From: Flavobacteriaceae bacterium
Lineage (GTDB): Bacteria; Bacteroidota; Bacteroidia; Flavobacteriales; Flavobacteriaceae
NCBI GenBank assembly: GCA_020347545.1
Contig: CP070731.1
Coordinates: 2,109,538-2,127,078 of the forward strand
Length of the DNA: 17,541 nt
Direction of reading: 5' to 3'
The notes under the pieces are model-generated. The model saw only the letters and a program-made list of their open reading frames with translations. It made no database searches and was not told the origin of the DNA. Of this stretch, positions 1 through 7,355 are shown in pieces (position 1 is the stretch's first letter; each line of letters starts with the position of its first letter). The translations under genes and the position numbers were made by a program.

Positions 1-153
1 GAAATTGCTGTCCTGAGAAAGATCGTAACAGGATTGGCCTTTCCATTGAAACTCGTAGATGAATTTGTTGATGAATCCTTGAAGATCAACCTTGATTCTG
101 CGGATTTAGAATCCTTTAAAAGATCCATGCTTGACCTAATGCATCTAAAATAG
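1..153 (+). CDS. 3' end of an unidentified protein-coding gene (partial)
   Basis: An open frame runs from the first base of the window to a TAG at 151-153 and gives the last 50 residues of a protein whose start lies upstream. The fragment begins EIAVLRKIVTGLAFPLKLVD and ends MLDLMHLK. It is amphipathic and probably helical, with no motif I recognise. Codon use looks like that of the neighbouring genes and the frame is uninterrupted, so I take it as a real C-terminus, but the product cannot be named. It is followed by about 100 nt of AT-rich DNA that holds a weak terminator candidate and the promoter of the downstream metal-regulator cluster, so it is probably a separate transcription unit. 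Confidence 0.6.
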   Translation, partial: EIAVLRKIVTGLAFPLKLVDEFVDESLKINLDSADLESFKRSMLDLMHLK

Positions 154-174
154 ACCTTTCGAACAGAAAATATC

Positions 175-202
175 GACAATTTTAGGGCAGATATTGTTTT
201 TT
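175..202 (+). terminator. weak candidate rho-independent terminator of the upstream gene
   Basis: GACAAT (175-180) can pair with ATTGTT (193-198), the outermost pair being G-U, across a 12-nt loop. A run of six T follows at 197-202. An overlapping alternative pairing is AATATC (169-174) with GATATT (190-195). The stem is short and AT-rich, so the call rests mainly on its position just after the stop codon and on the T tract. Confidence 0.3.
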
Positions 203-211
203 AGCGAAAAA

Positions 212-243
212 TTTAGATATAACTAAAAATATATTTAAATTTG
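212..243 (+). promoter_or_regulatory. candidate promoter with overlapping metalloregulator operator
   Basis: TAAATTTG at 236-243 fits the Bacteroidota -7 consensus TAnnTTTG. The -33-like element TTTAG at 212-216 lies 19 nt upstream, the usual spacing for this phylum, although it is only an approximate match to TTTG. The -33 half is also one arm of an inverted repeat, TTTAG-N6-CTAAA (212-227), which resembles half-sites bound by DtxR-family repressors. The regulator start codon at 257 lies just downstream, giving a very short leader. Repressor binding here would block the -33 region and give metal-dependent autoregulation; that part is inference. Confidence 0.45.
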
Positions 244-256
244 CAAAAAAAATAGC

Positions 257-916
257 ATGTACTCCCAGGCAGAAGAGAATTATTTAAAAACGATTTATAA
301 CTTGGAAAGCAGGCAGGGCAGTGAGGTCAGTACGAACCTTATTGCGAGTAAAGCCAATACGAAGGCATCTTCGGTAACTGATATGTTAAAGAAACTTGCC
401 GCCAAAAATCTTGTTCAATACAAAAAGTATCAAGGTGTTCATCTTACTGAACTGGGAAGAAAAAGTGCCTTAAAGGTAATTCGAAAACACAGGTTGTGGG
501 AATCCTTTCTTGTTCAAAAACTTAATTTCAAATGGGATGAGGTACATGATATCGCCGAGCAGCTGGAACATGTTAAATCTGAAGTTTTGATTGAAAAATT
601 AGATGCTTTTTTAAAGTATCCAAAACTGGACCCGCATGGCGACCCGATTCCGGATGCCCATGGAAGAACAATTTTGAACAAAACGGTAGTGATTTCCGCA
701 ATGAAAATAGGATCGGCCGGTGTTTTTGTCGGGGTTCGGGATTCTTCCTCGGAATTTTTGCAGTACCTGAACAAGAAAAATCTCGCTTTAGGGGACCGGA
801 TTAAAGTGATTGATATTGAACCCTTTGATGGTTCTTTCCATATTGAAACCAGAACACATAGATTGGTTATAACCAAAAGTGTGGCAGAGAACCTTTGTTT
901 GAAAAACGTGAAATAA
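257..916 (+). CDS. DtxR/MntR-family metal-dependent transcriptional regulator
   Basis: This 219-aa cytoplasmic protein should repress or activate metal-homeostasis genes, including its own cluster, in response to Fe2+ or Mn2+. An N-terminal winged helix (about 1-70) carries a standard recognition helix (KASSVTDML, 36-44). A metal-binding dimerisation domain (about 72-135) has the signatures HRLWE (78-82), VHDIAEQLEHV (96-106) and DPHGDPIP (125-132). A C-terminal SH3/FeoA-like domain (about 140-215) follows. By alignment from memory with DtxR, H78, E82 and H97 match the accessory metal site, and E101, E104 and H105 match C102, E105 and H106. Glu at the C102 position is the MntR-type residue, while N8 replaces Met10/Asp8. 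The start is the first ATG after the promoter. Its stop shares a base with the next start (TAATG at 914-918), so the two are translationally coupled. The family is certain; the metal is not. Confidence 0.93.
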   Translation: MYSQAEENYLKTIYNLESRQGSEVSTNLIASKANTKASSVTDMLKKLAAKNLVQYKKYQGVHLTELGRKSALKVIRKHRLWESFLVQKLNFKWDEVHDIAEQLEHVKSEVLIEKLDAFLKYPKLDPHGDPIPDAHGRTILNKTVVISAMKIGSAGVFVGVRDSSSEFLQYLNKKNLALGDRIKVIDIEPFDGSFHIETRTHRLVITKSVAENLCLKNVK

Positions 917-1938
917 TGACCTATAATCCATTAACAGCTTTATTATTATTTACAGGAGGCGTAATTTTAATTTACGTCTTGTTCAGGCCTGTTAAGGGAT
1001 GGTTTTGGATATTGAGAAATAACTGGCAATCTAATGAGAAGACCTTAATCGAAGACATTTTAAAGCAACTTTACAGGCTGGAAAGTTATGGTTCGGAAAC
1101 GGATATTACCGCACTTACCAATTATTTAAAATTCAAAGACAGTATCGTGATCGATGCTATCCATAAAATGTCGGTTAATGAGCTGGTCAAGGTGGACGGA
1201 GATCTTATCGGTCTCACAAAGGAAGGCAGGCAATATGCACTCAGGATCATAAGGGTTCACAGGTTATGGGAAAAATATCTCGCGGAAAAAACAGGCTTCG
1301 ACGAATCTGAATGGCATGACCGGGCAGAGGAGATGGAGCACGTTCTGAGTAATGAAGAAACAGATGTTCTTGCCACTCAATTAGGTAACCCTATGTACGA
1401 CCCTCACGGTGACCCCATACCGAACACTTTAGGAATGCTGAAAGAGATTAATGGGGTTCCTCTTTCTTCTCTTCAGGTGGAAAGTATTGGAAAGATAGTA
1501 CATATAGAAGATGAGCCTGATGTTATATACAAGCAGATTCTGGCAGAAAAAATACACATAGGATCGGTGATACGAGTTGATGAGAAGAACAGTGAACGTA
1601 TCGTTTTTCACGCAGAAGGAGAAGAATTCATTTTGGCACCTATTGTTGCTGCGAATATCACAGTTGCGGAATTGAAAAAAGAAACTGTAGAGGAGGGGAC
1701 CTACAGGCTTTCAGGATTAAAGGAAGGTGAAGTGGCAAAAATTACAGGGATGTCTAAAGAATGCAGAGGAGAGAACAGGAGAAGGTTGTTGGATCTTGGA
1801 TTTGTAAAAGGGGCTGAGATCAGGATAGACTTAAGTAGTCCTATGAAGAACCCGATCGCTTATAAAATAAAAGGAACCAGCATTGCCCTGAGAAGGGACC
1901 AGTCATCTAAAATATTGATCAATAAAATTGAATCATGA
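916..1938 (+). CDS. membrane-anchored DtxR-like metal sensor fused to FeoA
   Basis: From the ATG at 916 the protein has 340 residues; an in-frame TTG at 895 also exists, but the TAATG junction favours 916. Domains in order are a hydrophobic segment (about 8-23, possibly a hairpin to 34), a winged-helix-like region (about 41-108), a DtxR metal-binding/dimerisation domain (about 109-172; H115, E119, H134, E138, E141, H142, DPHGDPIP at 162-169), a linker with possible SH3-like fold (about 173-258), and a FeoA domain (about 264-338, typified by RRRLLDLGF and IALRRDQS). The DtxR metal residues are intact, with D47 and E138 matching MntR. The recognition helix, however, lacks the SSVT-type sequence of the upstream paralogue. 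It overlaps the FeoB GTPase frame by 4 nt (ATGA). FeoA domains bind and regulate FeoB, so I infer a membrane-tethered Fe/Mn sensor acting on FeoB; DNA binding is doubtful. Confidence 0.88.
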   Translation: MTYNPLTALLLFTGGVILIYVLFRPVKGWFWILRNNWQSNEKTLIEDILKQLYRLESYGSETDITALTNYLKFKDSIVIDAIHKMSVNELVKVDGDLIGLTKEGRQYALRIIRVHRLWEKYLAEKTGFDESEWHDRAEEMEHVLSNEETDVLATQLGNPMYDPHGDPIPNTLGMLKEINGVPLSSLQVESIGKIVHIEDEPDVIYKQILAEKIHIGSVIRVDEKNSERIVFHAEGEEFILAPIVAANITVAELKKETVEEGTYRLSGLKEGEVAKITGMSKECRGENRRRLLDLGFVKGAEIRIDLSSPMKNPIAYKIKGTSIALRRDQSSKILINKIES

Positions 1939-2699
1939 GTAAAAAATCAGAATCCGCATGTGAATCGTGCGTTCATAATAATGCCGACAGCTTGAAGAAA
2001 TTGGGTGTAAACACTTCAAATTTCGACCATGTGCTGGCAATTGCCGGGAATCCGAATACAGGAAAGAGTACGGTGTTCAATGCGCTTACAGGACTACGTC
2101 AACACACAGGAAACTGGCCTGGAAAAACCGTTAGTCGAGCCGAGGGAGCATTTGTTTATGCGGATAAAAAATACAAGCTGGTTGATCTTCCGGGGACGTA
2201 TTCTCTTTTGTCGACCTCACAGGATGAAGAAGTGGCGAGAAACTTTATTCTTTTTGGAAAACCCGATGTTACGATCATCGTTGCTGATGCCTGCAGACTG
2301 GAAAGAAATTTGAATTTGGTTTTACAGATTCTTGAGATAACGGATAAGGCAGTTTTGTGCCTGAATTTAATGGATGAAGCAGAAAGAAACAATATTCAAA
2401 TAGATGTTCGAAGTTTATCAAGAGACTTGGGAATACCGGTAGTTCCAACAAGTGCAAGATACCAGAAAGGGATTCCTGAATTGCTTCAAACCATAGATGA
2501 AATTGCTTCAGGTAAGCTAATCTGTAAACCCAGACAAATCAAAAATGTACCCGAGAAAATATTAAAGGCTGTAACAAAATTAAGTCAGGAGATTGAGTCT
2601 GAATTTCCTGAAATTCCAAACAGCAGATGGATAGCTTTAAGGCTTTTGGAGGGAGATACAAGAATAATTGATGCACTTAGAACCGGAGAATTCGTTTAA
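1935..2699 (+). CDS. feoB: FeoB N-terminal part: small GTPase domain (split FeoB)
   Basis: This 254-aa soluble protein is the NTPase half of the ferrous-iron transporter FeoB, which gates Fe2+ import across the inner membrane. G motifs are intact: G1 GNPNTGKST (38-46), G2 around HTGNWPGKTVS (57-67), G3 DLPG (84-87), G4 NLMD (144-147) and G5 TSA (172-174). The remainder (about 190-254) is the start of the helical GDI region. The N-terminal extension carries a CESC pair (Cys9, Cys12). The frame stops with TAA at 2697-2699, only 2 nt before the ATG of the permease part, in a different frame. Together the two frames encode about 726 residues, the size of a normal single-chain FeoB. It is therefore either a naturally split FeoB with stop-start coupling or a single-base frameshift. 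Confidence 0.92.
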   Translation: MSKKSESACESCVHNNADSLKKLGVNTSNFDHVLAIAGNPNTGKSTVFNALTGLRQHTGNWPGKTVSRAEGAFVYADKKYKLVDLPGTYSLLSTSQDEEVARNFILFGKPDVTIIVADACRLERNLNLVLQILEITDKAVLCLNLMDEAERNNIQIDVRSLSRDLGIPVVPTSARYQKGIPELLQTIDEIASGKLICKPRQIKNVPEKILKAVTKLSQEIESEFPEIPNSRWIALRLLEGDTRIIDALRTGEFV

Positions 2700-2701
2700 A
2701 A

Positions 2702-4120
2702 ATGGAAAATACATCTATAGATAAAATATTGGCCATGACCAATGAACTCCGTTGGAAGATAGGGGAGGATTTTCACGACAACCTTGCTGAAGGAATCTAT
2801 GCCGATGCCTCTGAAATTGCCGAGAATGCCGTGACGAAGGAATCGGGCAGGAAGCGATTTCGTATGGATCGGGCAATCGATGAGGTCGTTACGAGCAAAA
2901 TCTGGGGTTTCCCGATAATGTTCCTGCTTTTGGGGCTTGTATTGTGGATCACGATTGAAGGTGCCAACTACCCCTCTGCAATGCTCGCCGAGTTGTTCCT
3001 GAATACCTTGCATCCTGCTTTAAAGAATTTGGCAGCCGGGATAGGAATGCCCTGGTGGCTGGACGGATTTTTGATCGATGGAGTTTATCTTGCAGTTGCC
3101 TGGGTAATAGCAGTAATGCTACCTCCCATGGCAATTTTCTTCCCTCTTTTTACTTTGATGGAAGATTTTGGTTATTTACCTCGGGTAGCTTTTAACATGG
3201 ATAATCTTTTCAGAAAAACGGGTGCTCACGGAAAGCAGGCATTGACCATGAGTATGGGATTCGGATGCAACGCCGCCGGTGTTGTGGCCACAAGAATAAT
3301 TGACAGCCCAAGAGAACGGTTGATCGCTATAATTACCAATAATTTCTCCCTGTGCAATGGTCGCTGGCCCACCCAGATCTTAATAGCAACGATCTTCATC
3401 GGTGCTGTGGTGCCAGCTGGTTTTTCAAGCCTTGCCTCGCTGCTTTCTGTTGTTGGAATAGCAATTTTGGGCATTGCATTTATGTTTTTGGTTTCCTGGG
3501 GGTTGTCAAGAACGGTTTTAAAAGGAGAAGTCTCAACGTTTAATCTGGAATTACCGCCTTACAGGCCTCCCAGGTTTTGGAAGACCATATATACTTCAAT
3601 TATTGACCGAACATTGATCGTTTTATGGAGAGCCATAGTTTTTGCGGCTCCGGCAGGTGCGGTTATATGGTTGATATCGAATATTCATATCGGTGATTTG
3701 AGCATTGCCGGATGGGCGGTTCAGAGTATGGATGGCTTTGGGATGTTATTAGGGTTGAACGGGGTGATACTTCTGGCTTATATCGTTGCCATTCCTGCAA
3801 ATGAAATTGTAATTCCAACAGTACTTATGCTTACAGTTTTGGTGACGGGAATCACCGGAGGGGAAGGAGCAGGGGTTATGTTCGAGTTGGATTCTGCCAG
3901 CGATACCGCAACAATTTTGCGGGCCGGCGGCTGGACCCTGCTTACAGCGGTTAATTTAATGCTATTCAGCTTGTTGCACAATCCGTGCAGTACAACAATT
4001 TATACAATATACAAGGAGACGAAAAGTGTTAAATGGACAACAATAGCTTCCATTCTTCCAGTTATTTTAGGGTTTGTCGTCACCTTTTTAGTGGCTCAGA
4101 TCTGGAGAATTCTGGCTTGA
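2702..4120 (+). CDS. feoB: FeoB C-terminal part: GDI remainder and membrane permease domain
   Basis: This 472-aa inner-membrane protein is the transport half of FeoB. Residues 1-60 are hydrophilic and continue the GDI helices (typical FeoB ADA motif at about 34-36), followed by multiple membrane segments starting at about 68-86. The two gate motifs are GFGCNAAGVVATR (around C189) and NNFSLCNGRWPTQ (around C218). They differ from the E. coli-type GCNVPAI and CxARLP forms but match a FeoB variant I know from Firmicutes and Bacteroidota. The ATG follows the stop of the GTPase frame after 2 nt, so expression should depend on coupling or reinitiation. It lacks a GTPase domain and must work with the preceding product. 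The feo cluster ends here; an 89-nt spacer precedes the helicase gene. Confidence 0.92.
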   Translation: MENTSIDKILAMTNELRWKIGEDFHDNLAEGIYADASEIAENAVTKESGRKRFRMDRAIDEVVTSKIWGFPIMFLLLGLVLWITIEGANYPSAMLAELFLNTLHPALKNLAAGIGMPWWLDGFLIDGVYLAVAWVIAVMLPPMAIFFPLFTLMEDFGYLPRVAFNMDNLFRKTGAHGKQALTMSMGFGCNAAGVVATRIIDSPRERLIAIITNNFSLCNGRWPTQILIATIFIGAVVPAGFSSLASLLSVVGIAILGIAFMFLVSWGLSRTVLKGEVSTFNLELPPYRPPRFWKTIYTSIIDRTLIVLWRAIVFAAPAGAVIWLISNIHIGDLSIAGWAVQSMDGFGMLLGLNGVILLAYIVAIPANEIVIPTVLMLTVLVTGITGGEGAGVMFELDSASDTATILRAGGWTLLTAVNLMLFSLLHNPCSTTIYTIYKETKSVKWTTIASILPVILGFVVTFLVAQIWRILA

Positions 4121-4209
4121 ATCACGGGGTAAAAAAAACTTGATTATTTTGCAGGGGTATAGGAAGGAGGATCGTATCATTTTACTTACTTTTATGAAAA
4201 ATAGCTTCA

Positions 4210-7200
4210 GTGATCAATCCTTCAACATTTAAAGTTTATAATGCTTCCGCGGGAAGCGGAAAAACCTTTACACTGGTCAAGGAATATTTGAAGATTATTC
4301 TTACGGATCCCAATGTTAAGTCGTATCAAAATATACTCGCCATAACCTTTACCAACAAAGCGGCTACTGAAATGAAAGACAGAATTCTTGAAAGTCTTTT
4401 GGAATTTTCAGTTTTAAATGAAGAGCAGGAGCATGATGGAATGTTATCCCTGCTGATGGAAGAAACGGGGCTGGAAAGCAAGGTTATAAGAAATAGGGCA
4501 AAAGATAAACTACAGGACATCCTCAAGAATTACGCTTCCTTTCATATTAAAACCATTGATAGTTTTACGAATAAACTGATAAAGTCATTTGCCTTTGATT
4601 TGAATCTGACTTCAGATTTTGAAGTTGAACTCGATGCGGATTCCATTTTAAGAGAAGCCGTGGATGAAGTCCTGTCGCAAATAGGAATTAACCAAGAACT
4701 GACCAAATTACTTGTTGATTTTTCCAAGGAGAAAACTCTGGAAGATAAATCTTGGGATGTCAGTCGTGATCTCTATGAGGTTTCAAAGTTGATTTTGAAT
4801 GAAAATCATTCAAAGGAGCTCGAAGCGCTCAAAAACAAGAATATTGCAGACTTTTCAAGGCTGTCTTATAAATTGAGAAAAAGCCGGAAGCAACATCTTG
4901 AGACCCTAAAGGAAATTGGTAAAAATGCGCTGGAACTCATAGATCAAAGAGGAATTGAGCATTCAGATTTTTATTATTCACAACTACCTAAATTTTTCAA
5001 GAAACTACTGCTAAAGCCCATTGATAAAGATTTTAACGCCGAAAGCAGCACTTCGAAAAATCTTGAAAAAGGAATCTATTATACCAAGAATAAAAAGGAA
5101 GAAGCCAAATTGGCCATTGAGAATATTATTGATGAACTAACCGCTCTTTACGTGGAGTCATTTGCTGTTTTCAGGGAATATAAGTTGAATGACATGATTT
5201 TAAAGAACCTGGTTCCTCTTGCAGTGATCAAGACAATCAATCAGGCTTTGGAGGCTATCAAAACCAATAATAATATCCGTTTGAATTCCGAATTCAACCA
5301 GTTAATCAGTGATCATCTTATCAATGAACCGGCAGCTTTTATCTATGAAAAATTAGGTGAAAGATTTAAGTTTTTCTTTATTGATGAAATGCAGGATACC
5401 TCGGAATTACAATGGAACAATCTCATTCCCCTAATCGATAACGCCCTAAGCTCTGAAAATACGGGATTAATGTTGGTTGGGGATGCCAAACAGGCAATAT
5501 ACCGATGGCGTGGTGGTCATGCTGAGCAGTTTATCAACTTGTCAACAGAAAAGAACGGAGGAGGTGCCAATCCTTTTCAAGTAGAAAAAATCTTAAAAAA
5601 TCTTGACACTAATTACAGGAGCCATAAAGAAATAATTGATTTCAATAATGCCTTTTTTAGTCATATCGGCCAGCAATTTGACCCCGAGGCTTACAGATCG
5701 CTTTACAAGATAGGGAACAGCCAAAAAACAAATAGCAAGGAAGGAGGATATGTAAGATTGCAATTTACCGAATCGCTGAAGAATAATGAGGAAAGAAATG
5801 AAGTGTATCCCAATTTGGTATTTGAGACCATTCAAGAACTTTTGACACAGTTTGATCCGAGTGAGATCTGTATCCTGGTCAGAAAGAAAAAGGAAGGGGC
5901 GGCCATTGCAAAATTATTGACGGAAAAGGGTGTTGAAATTGTCAGTTCTGAAACCTTGATGCTCAAGAATAACGCAGCTGTAAATTTCATTATCAATATG
6001 CTGCAATTATTTGAAGACGAGGAAAATGAGGATGCTAAATTTGAAATTCTTGAATTTCTTTATTACCATCTCGAGGTGAAAACTGAACAGCACGAATTTT
6101 TAAGGAGCATGGTAAAAATGAAGGCTAAAGACCTCTTTGCGGCCCTCAAAGAGTACGGGATTTCATTTGACAGGGAAAACTACAATCAATATTCAATTTT
6201 AGAGGGAGTAGAAGAGTTGATCAGGAGTTTCAGGCTGACCAGTGAATCGGATTCATTTTTGCAGTTCTTTATGGATTTTGTTTTTGATTATACTCAGAGA
6301 AAATCTCAAAAGAACGTCTCATTTTTAGCTTTTTGGGAGGAAAAGAAGGAAAAACTGAATATTGTCAATTCTGAAGATGTGAAAGCGGTAAGGATCATGA
6401 CGATTCACAAATCGAAAGGACTTGAATTTCCGGTTGTGATATATCCCTACAACATGGTGCTTTATGAAGACCGGGACCCAAAAGCCTGGTTGGATAAGCT
6501 CGATGAAGAAATGTATCAGGGGTTCGAAAAAATTCTGGTGAATTCGGGATCCGCAATCAGGAACATTGGAGAATACGGAGAGGAGATCCATGATAAACAG
6601 CAAAAAGAAAGACAGTTGGACAGTTATAATCTGCTTTATGTTTGTCTGACAAGGGCCGTGGAACAATTGTATGTGATCTCTGAAATAAAAAATTCTGCGG
6701 AGGGGTTGAAGAACAGTTCTGAACTTTTTATTGATTATCTCAAGGAACAAGGAATGTGGAAGGATGAAAAATTGTGTTATGAATTCGGGGACATTTTAAG
6801 AACTGGTCAACAGGTAACAGATTCGAGACCAGCTGAAATTCAGAAAAATTTTATCAGTAGCAGTTGGAGGGACCATCAGATACATATTGTCACAAATTCA
6901 GAGTTGCTATGGGATACTGAAAGAGGGGATGCGATTGAGTACGGAAACCTGATTCATGAAATAATGGAATCCATCAAAACAGAGGAAGATGTCGAAAATG
7001 CACTGACAAAATTTATCAGTAAAGGGCTATTGGATCTTGAAATAAAGGAGGAAGTAGGGCAACTCATACGAACAATTATGCATCATCCTGAACTAAGGGA
7101 CTACTACAAACCAGGTCTGAAAATTTTGAATGAAAGAGAAATTTTGACAGAATCCGGAGAGATTTTGATTCCGGACAGGTTGGTGTTTGACAAAGACAAG

Positions 7201-7353
7201 GTGGTTGTCATTGATTACAAAACAGGGCAGCCCAATGCCAGTCATAATTTGCAGGTTGAGAATTATGCCTCAGTACTGGGCAAAATGAATTATCAGGTTA
7301 AAGAAAAAATTCTCATTTATTTAGATAAGGAAATCACAATTATAAAAAGTTAA
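4210..7353 (+). CDS. AddA-like UvrD-family helicase with C-terminal RecB-type nuclease domain
   Basis: This 1047-aa ATP-dependent DNA helicase-nuclease probably processes double-strand breaks for recombination, like AddA or RecB. Superfamily 1A motifs appear in order: Walker A NASAGSGKTFTL (11-22), TFTNKAATEMK, motif II FFIDEMQDTS (about 389-398), motif III GDAKQAIYRWRGG (about 424-436), NYRSH (about 467), TIHKSKGLEFP (about 731-741) and LLYVCLTRA (about 807-815). The C-terminus has the PD-(D/E)XK RecB-nuclease set: His in GNLIHEIME (about 912-920), PDRLVFD (about 987-993), DYKTG (about 1002-1006) and QVENY. The start is GTG at 4210, because the frame is closed by a TGA at 4195-4197; the ATG at 4194 is in another frame and soon stops. 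No AddB-like partner is present in the window. The CvpA gene starts 2 nt after its stop. Confidence 0.9.
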   Translation: MINPSTFKVYNASAGSGKTFTLVKEYLKIILTDPNVKSYQNILAITFTNKAATEMKDRILESLLEFSVLNEEQEHDGMLSLLMEETGLESKVIRNRAKDKLQDILKNYASFHIKTIDSFTNKLIKSFAFDLNLTSDFEVELDADSILREAVDEVLSQIGINQELTKLLVDFSKEKTLEDKSWDVSRDLYEVSKLILNENHSKELEALKNKNIADFSRLSYKLRKSRKQHLETLKEIGKNALELIDQRGIEHSDFYYSQLPKFFKKLLLKPIDKDFNAESSTSKNLEKGIYYTKNKKEEAKLAIENIIDELTALYVESFAVFREYKLNDMILKNLVPLAVIKTINQALEAIKTNNNIRLNSEFNQLISDHLINEPAAFIYEKLGERFKFFFIDEMQDTSELQWNNLIPLIDNALSSENTGLMLVGDAKQAIYRWRGGHAEQFINLSTEKNGGGANPFQVEKILKNLDTNYRSHKEIIDFNNAFFSHIGQQFDPEAYRSLYKIGNSQKTNSKEGGYVRLQFTESLKNNEERNEVYPNLVFETIQELLTQFDPSEICILVRKKKEGAAIAKLLTEKGVEIVSSETLMLKNNAAVNFIINMLQLFEDEENEDAKFEILEFLYYHLEVKTEQHEFLRSMVKMKAKDLFAALKEYGISFDRENYNQYSILEGVEELIRSFRLTSESDSFLQFFMDFVFDYTQRKSQKNVSFLAFWEEKKEKLNIVNSEDVKAVRIMTIHKSKGLEFPVVIYPYNMVLYEDRDPKAWLDKLDEEMYQGFEKILVNSGSAIRNIGEYGEEIHDKQQKERQLDSYNLLYVCLTRAVEQLYVISEIKNSAEGLKNSSELFIDYLKEQGMWKDEKLCYEFGDILRTGQQVTDSRPAEIQKNFISSSWRDHQIHIVTNSELLWDTERGDAIEYGNLIHEIMESIKTEEDVENALTKFISKGLLDLEIKEEVGQLIRTIMHHPELRDYYKPGLKILNEREILTESGEILIPDRLVFDKDKVVVIDYKTGQPNASHNLQVENYASVLGKMNYQVKEKILIYLDKEITIIKS

Positions 7354-7355
7354 TT

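Noticed and set aside
514..876. A 120-codon minus-strand frame within the first regulator gene.
   Set aside because: It lies fully inside a well-supported DtxR-family gene on the opposite strand and its translation shows no domain.
2691..2704. Programmed -1 frameshifting at TTTAAAA in feoB.
   Set aside because: The heptamer would need to be read as T-TTA-AAA in the upstream frame, but that frame reads GTT-TAA here, so the geometry does not fit a classical slippery site. Stop-start coupling or a lost base explains the junction more simply.
4194..4232. ATG at 4194 as the start of the helicase, or a frameshift at its N-terminus.
   Set aside because: That frame stops after 12 codons, while the GTG frame at 4210 gives an N-terminus (MINPSTFKVYNASAGSGKT) that fits the family without any shift.
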